Of a stretch of DNA of 64,000 nt, positions 61,501 to 64,000 are shown one piece after another. Within the stretch, counting starts at the first letter, position 1, and each line of letters opens with the position of its first letter. Below the pieces are notes generated by a model. The model made no database searches and was not told where the DNA came from. It worked only from the letters and a program-made list of their open reading frames with translations. The stretch lies in the NCBI RefSeq assembly GCF_000348985.1, contig NC_035926.1:744001-808000 (forward strand), read 5' to 3'. The DNA comes from Huiozyma naganishii CBS 8797 (Eukaryota; Ascomycota; Saccharomycetes; Saccharomycetales; Saccharomycetaceae). The position numbers and the translations under genes are program-made.

Positions 61501-63176
61501 AGGACAGGATGTCACTGGACGAGTTCATGAACCATAATTCCGGTGTACTAACCATGCATATACTGAAGGGCTACCTATCTTCAGCTTCCACCTACTTGAA
61601 TGTTTTAGTGGACAGTGTCCCATATCCACAATTTGTCACTCCTATTTACAACGGAAGCACACCCATTGCAGAGACGAACAACATTTTCGTAAGGGATTTG
61701 AAAAACAGTAAACTGCTATTTAGAGTGACCAGAAAACGTGTTCCCAAAAGAAGGGAAGATGTTGTTGCTGAATACTATGTCAGCACTCTTTCACTACTGA
61801 AGAGCGGTTACAGTAAACCCACAAAAATTCAATTCAACGGCAATACTTTGGACCTCAGATTTATGTACAACCCCACGATTTACAAACTTCCTTCCAGCGA
61901 GGGTGTTTTGGACACAGGTATTATTACTATGAATCTGATCGGTGGTAATGATTTGATGCCGGCCGATAGGAATGGTAAATCTGACCCATTTGTCTACATT
62001 TACGTCGACGGCGCAAAGGTATACAAATCTCAGATCATAAAGAAAACGCTAGATCCTGTATGGAACGAAAACGTTGATATCCCAGTTATTTCCAAGTCTA
62101 GAAGTCAAATCAGAATCAAAGTGCTTGACTGGGATCGGGCCGGTGCAAATGATTACCTGGGTGAAATCGCGTTGAATCTTCATTCAATCACTCAAAATAA
62201 GAAACAGAGTTGGGAAGAACCACTGAACACCCAAGGTACCTTGAGGTTTGACACCATTTTTGTACCTCAATACATCAAACCAGATGTTGAGTGTCTTGAA
62301 AAATCCAAGATGAACAATGCACCCATGAAGGCCATTGGCTCAGGTGCTAATGCAGTTACCGGTACTGCGGGTGCCGTTGTTGGTGTTGCCGCCGGCGGTG
62401 TTAAAGCCGGTAGTAAGCTATTCAAGCATATCGGGGGAGGTAGATTGAGACGCTCATCAGACAGAGGGGAAAGACCCGACGGAGAACCTACATTCAACAA
62501 CCCATTTAGCAGACGCCGTTCTCGTGGCGGTAGCGTTGAAAGCAGCGCTGCAGTTACAGACACTCGCACTGAGAATCAGAGTATCGATGAAGAAGTCAAT
62601 AATAATGACACTGAATCGACAGAAAATCGTCGCCTAGGAAATCCATTGAAGGCATTACGGCGCTCCCTTTCTCATAGTAGTGGATCCCCAGGCGATGTAG
62701 AGGGAGGAAGTGAGGATGTGCGTACGAAGGGATTTGCGATTCCAAATATAATTCCTCATCACAACCAAACTGCTGGCGATGCTACATCTCATGTCTCTGC
62801 AGTACCATCGAGCAGCAGTACCCAAAGCTACAAGGGCAGAATCTCCGTGTTGGCCGCCACCAACGTAGGGAAATACGTACAGGTAGTCGTCTCAGTAGTC
62901 CAGAAGGGTACCTCCACTCCGGTGTTGAAGACCCAAACCAAGAAGGCTTCAAAGGATGGTACAGCCTACTACCAGGCAGAAACTGCGCCCTTTGCTGCCT
63001 CGTCAAATGCTACTCTAGAGTTTACCGCGATCGAATCGAGGAAACTAGCCAAGGACAAAAAAATTGGGTCTGCAAAGATTAGTTTATCGAACCCACACCT
63101 GCACGGTGGCGAGAAGGCAGCTGTTGACATCGCTCCAGGCCGTATCATCTTTCAAATTGATCATGACGCATCATAA
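58554..63176 (+). CDS. TCB3: Tricalbin 3, ER-plasma membrane tether
   Basis: Extended-synaptotagmin-type protein of cortical ER contact sites, carrying lipids and binding Ca2+/phospholipid. 1540 residues (1545 in S. cerevisiae). Cytosolic N-terminus, a hairpin membrane segment (about 180-222, WWVNISLMLGTCFFAWVFAY...LGLVFTCAASVY), SMP lipid-transfer domain (about 245-460), then C2 domains starting near 462, 646, 784, 996 and 1120, and a C2-like end near 1425. The C2 at 1120-1230 keeps aspartates expected for Ca2+ binding (DRNGKSDPFVYIY, DWDRAGANDYLG). A charged coiled coil lies at about 925-960, and an Arg/Ser-rich basic linker at about 1270-1400. Orthologue of YML072C. Confidence 0.97.
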   Translation: MTADSYSHGELAENVSVSASAAENALAGFTSGSSTVRDDSTASRRGTASDASRPPPVTPITVPEVLVASTARGGKKLPAPNRQGTLGSVPLEALHPDQSKTVDGREANRFDTSISGPGILDEMTEEEKQEMRDLVERDNVENLFPWKYVLGFHPSGKGSPSMTNDSRVIKTYILENFYSDWWVNISLMLGTCFFAWVFAYMGLSWWSLGLVFTCAASVYSLEYRRFNRNIRDDLKRVTIDETISGKVETTQWLNSFLSKFWVIYMPVLSEQVKDKANPILAESAPGYGIEALSLEDFTMGSKAPAIRGIKSYTKKGKDVVEMDWSFAFTPNDVSDMTQVEIENKVNPRISLGVTLGKSIVSKTLSVLVENINVAGKIHVSLKFGKVFPNIRMVSVQLIEPPLIDFVLKPLGGDALGLDVMSFLPGLKSFVKRMIDSIAGPMLYAPNHLDIDVEEIMSATANDANGVVAITLSSASNLVGSTFITNTVDPYIVLKLDKPLPGSDTEVRTSIKDDIKNPIWNETKYILVNSLDQKLTMSCFDFNDVRTDQLIGTVEFDLSTLYQSPAIENTSSDLRVGSKRNGSLNYSIHFFPALESKKSIEERKQKEKEKMRKNEEKNEENKEDGEKKSEEEYMDDDENEAELPEDECDSGILKFTLEKIKNLPVASAFSNSLSPSVELYLDSKLIKKYRTLKRINEPAWNESIEFLVFSKANSKMTLIVYNVRSNGKNELCRYTVNVDDFLNMLDAGQDTLSASPSGNIGIMAAWKPVKLTGAYIGKSSSLDPLGCLRIDVGQGQVMSTLSGIGDIDPYFTVSINKHIRYKSRHYSDTMDPKFNTTVYLPIVSENQVLSIAMADYQSVGADRRIGSITMPLSKIIEMDKKSSEYSCTSKFAGDKKKFNLRNKNGDTKEDYLELGFSFIPTKKVFSPDELEKVKEMEKELKEKKEKFEKEQEELKKEMQVTPADYHIVEINDPFEELESKISKKDRMSLDEFMNHNSGVLTMHILKGYLSSASTYLNVLVDSVPYPQFVTPIYNGSTPIAETNNIFVRDLKNSKLLFRVTRKRVPKRREDVVAEYYVSTLSLLKSGYSKPTKIQFNGNTLDLRFMYNPTIYKLPSSEGVLDTGIITMNLIGGNDLMPADRNGKSDPFVYIYVDGAKVYKSQIIKKTLDPVWNENVDIPVISKSRSQIRIKVLDWDRAGANDYLGEIALNLHSITQNKKQSWEEPLNTQGTLRFDTIFVPQYIKPDVECLEKSKMNNAPMKAIGSGANAVTGTAGAVVGVAAGGVKAGSKLFKHIGGGRLRRSSDRGERPDGEPTFNNPFSRRRSRGGSVESSAAVTDTRTENQSIDEEVNNNDTESTENRRLGNPLKALRRSLSHSSGSPGDVEGGSEDVRTKGFAIPNIIPHHNQTAGDATSHVSAVPSSSSTQSYKGRISVLAATNVGKYVQVVVSVVQKGTSTPVLKTQTKKASKDGTAYYQAETAPFAASSNATLEFTAIESRKLAKDKKIGSAKISLSNPHLHGGEKAAVDIAPGRIIFQIDHDAS

Positions 63177-63640
63177 TTCACGTATGTACATTCTACCTAT
63201 GACTTTTTGATCAATTCTATTTCCCACTTTATAATAATATCGTGACGGCAAAAACATCTGTACACCCAAACACCAATCCATTTGATTTAACAAAAAAACG
63301 AAAACTGGAAAAAAAACAAAGCTCTGTTTCTTGTTTGGGTAAAACTACAATTTTCATGTTTTCCGCGAAACCTCACTCTCAGTGGGAGCCTGGAGGGTAG
63401 GAGGGTTTCCAGCCCGACGCTTGCTTCCACTCCCACTGGCCCTCCCTCTGGGCTTCCCCACTGGAGCACTCACTGAAGTCCCTACGCTGTGGGGACCCAG
63501 GCGGGGGAAGCGCACCGACTCGGTTTCCGGCTCAGGCGCTCGACGGTGAATTTATCAATATACACTGCGACCTGTTGTTAAACGCTAGTGAGTTTAACGA
63601 TCTTAGCCAAACCGCAAGTCCGTCGAAACATAGTATCGAA
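63177..63640 (+). promoter_or_regulatory. TCB3-RPL6 intergenic, RPL6 promoter
   Basis: Contains a Rap1-like ACACCCAAACACC (63262-63274) about 370 bases before the RPL6 ATG. A GC-rich tract follows (63375-63545) with CAGTGGGAG (63380-63388) and its inverse CTCCCACTG (63430-63438), and ACCGA-C-TCGGT near 63512. The ribosomal-protein promoter role is inferred from the gene. Confidence 0.5.
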
Positions 63641-64000
63641 ATGAGCGCCCAAAAAGTATGTTATAATGTGGAAACTAGGGGGATGACAGATTGTTTGAGA
63701 TTGGTGAGCTTTTATCAATAGAGCGACGTAACTGTGCAATTGAGATGCTGAAAATATTATAGATGTGGAATTTATGCTGGGATAGCGAACGGGAACCTAA
63801 CGTCTAGGTTGCTAGTGAGATATGAACTGGTATGAAAGAGACGTTATAAAGCTAAGCACTGTTCCGATGTGTCAATCTAAAGTCTGATCCCCATTTGCAT
63901 CATTTGATGACATGAATTATCTGTTTACTAACAATGACGAATTATTATTATTATCCTCCCGATGATAACACAATACTTTTCTTTTATTAAATTAGGCCCC
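63641..64000 (+). CDS. RPL6: Ribosomal protein eL6 (Rpl6), exon 1, intron and first 5 bases of exon 2
   Basis: Exon 1 is only 15 bases (63641-63655), encoding MSAQK. The intron runs 63656-63995: 5' site GTATGT, branch TACTAAC at 63926-63932, 3' site AAATTAG after a pyrimidine-rich stretch. Exon 2 begins GCCCC at 63996, which continues MSAQK with Ala-Pro, the start of yeast Rpl6 (MSAQKAPKWYP). The window ends there. S. cerevisiae RPL6A and RPL6B also have an intron directly after this tiny first exon, and RPL6A (YML073C) is the next gene after TCB3. The protein is part of the 60S subunit. Confidence 0.93.

Noticed and set aside
63890..63935. Possible box C (TGATGA) in the RPL6 intron
   Set aside because: No box D follows before the exon, the motif overlaps the branch-site region, and no rRNA guide is visible.

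Overview
The window reads as nuclear DNA of a budding yeast of the Saccharomycetaceae. Almost every gene is recognisable by family. Three genes carry short yeast introns with 5' GTATGT and a TACTAAC branch site. Gene order from CYB2 to RPL6 follows Saccharomyces cerevisiae YML054C to YML073C gene for gene, with every strand inverted. Genes that S. cerevisiae keeps only on the sister track of the whole-genome duplication (CAR2, TSR2, MRPL4, SEC39, ECM7, VMA6 and others) are absent, which suggests a post-duplication species. I cannot name it. A Nakaseomyces- or Kazachstania-like yeast would fit the Hyphal_reg-type adhesin and the Ty1/Ty3-like relics.

Layout. 1-9600 is repeat-rich and probably a rearrangement-prone or subtelomere-like segment. 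It holds a broken Ty1/copia pol, dispersed relics, a large GPI-anchored adhesin gene with a long promoter, and an inverted cluster of LTRs interrupted by a 100-N assembly gap. 9605-17351 is a block matching S. cerevisiae chromosome XI (DPH2, SDS22, MST1, MIA40, YKT6) but lacking ACP1. A tRNA-Asn(GTT) and ADI1 lie at the junction (17849-18696). 19388-64000 is the chromosome XIII-like block: CYB2, SPC2, a second CYB2-like gene, IMD4 with its intron and intronic snR54, calcineurin A, SML1, HUG1, a decayed Ty3/gypsy element, NTE1, OGG1, PIF1, MFT1, RPS1, TEM1, ORC1, SMA2, ERV41, ITT1, POB3, DAK1, COG8, TCB3 and the first exon of RPL6.

How the genes relate. Most are housekeeping genes that are neighbours by descent, not operons. 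Functional pairs include SML1 and HUG1 (ribonucleotide reductase control, with an X-box-like palindrome before HUG1), RPS1 and RPL6 (Rap1-type sites upstream), and the two lactate dehydrogenase genes.

Main surprises. The second CYB2-like gene keeps its flavin active site but has lost both histidines that bind heme b2. The IMD4 intron has two in-frame 3' splice sites. Several promoters carry perfect GC-rich inverted repeats. Two pairs of dispersed relic sequences have no assigned identity.
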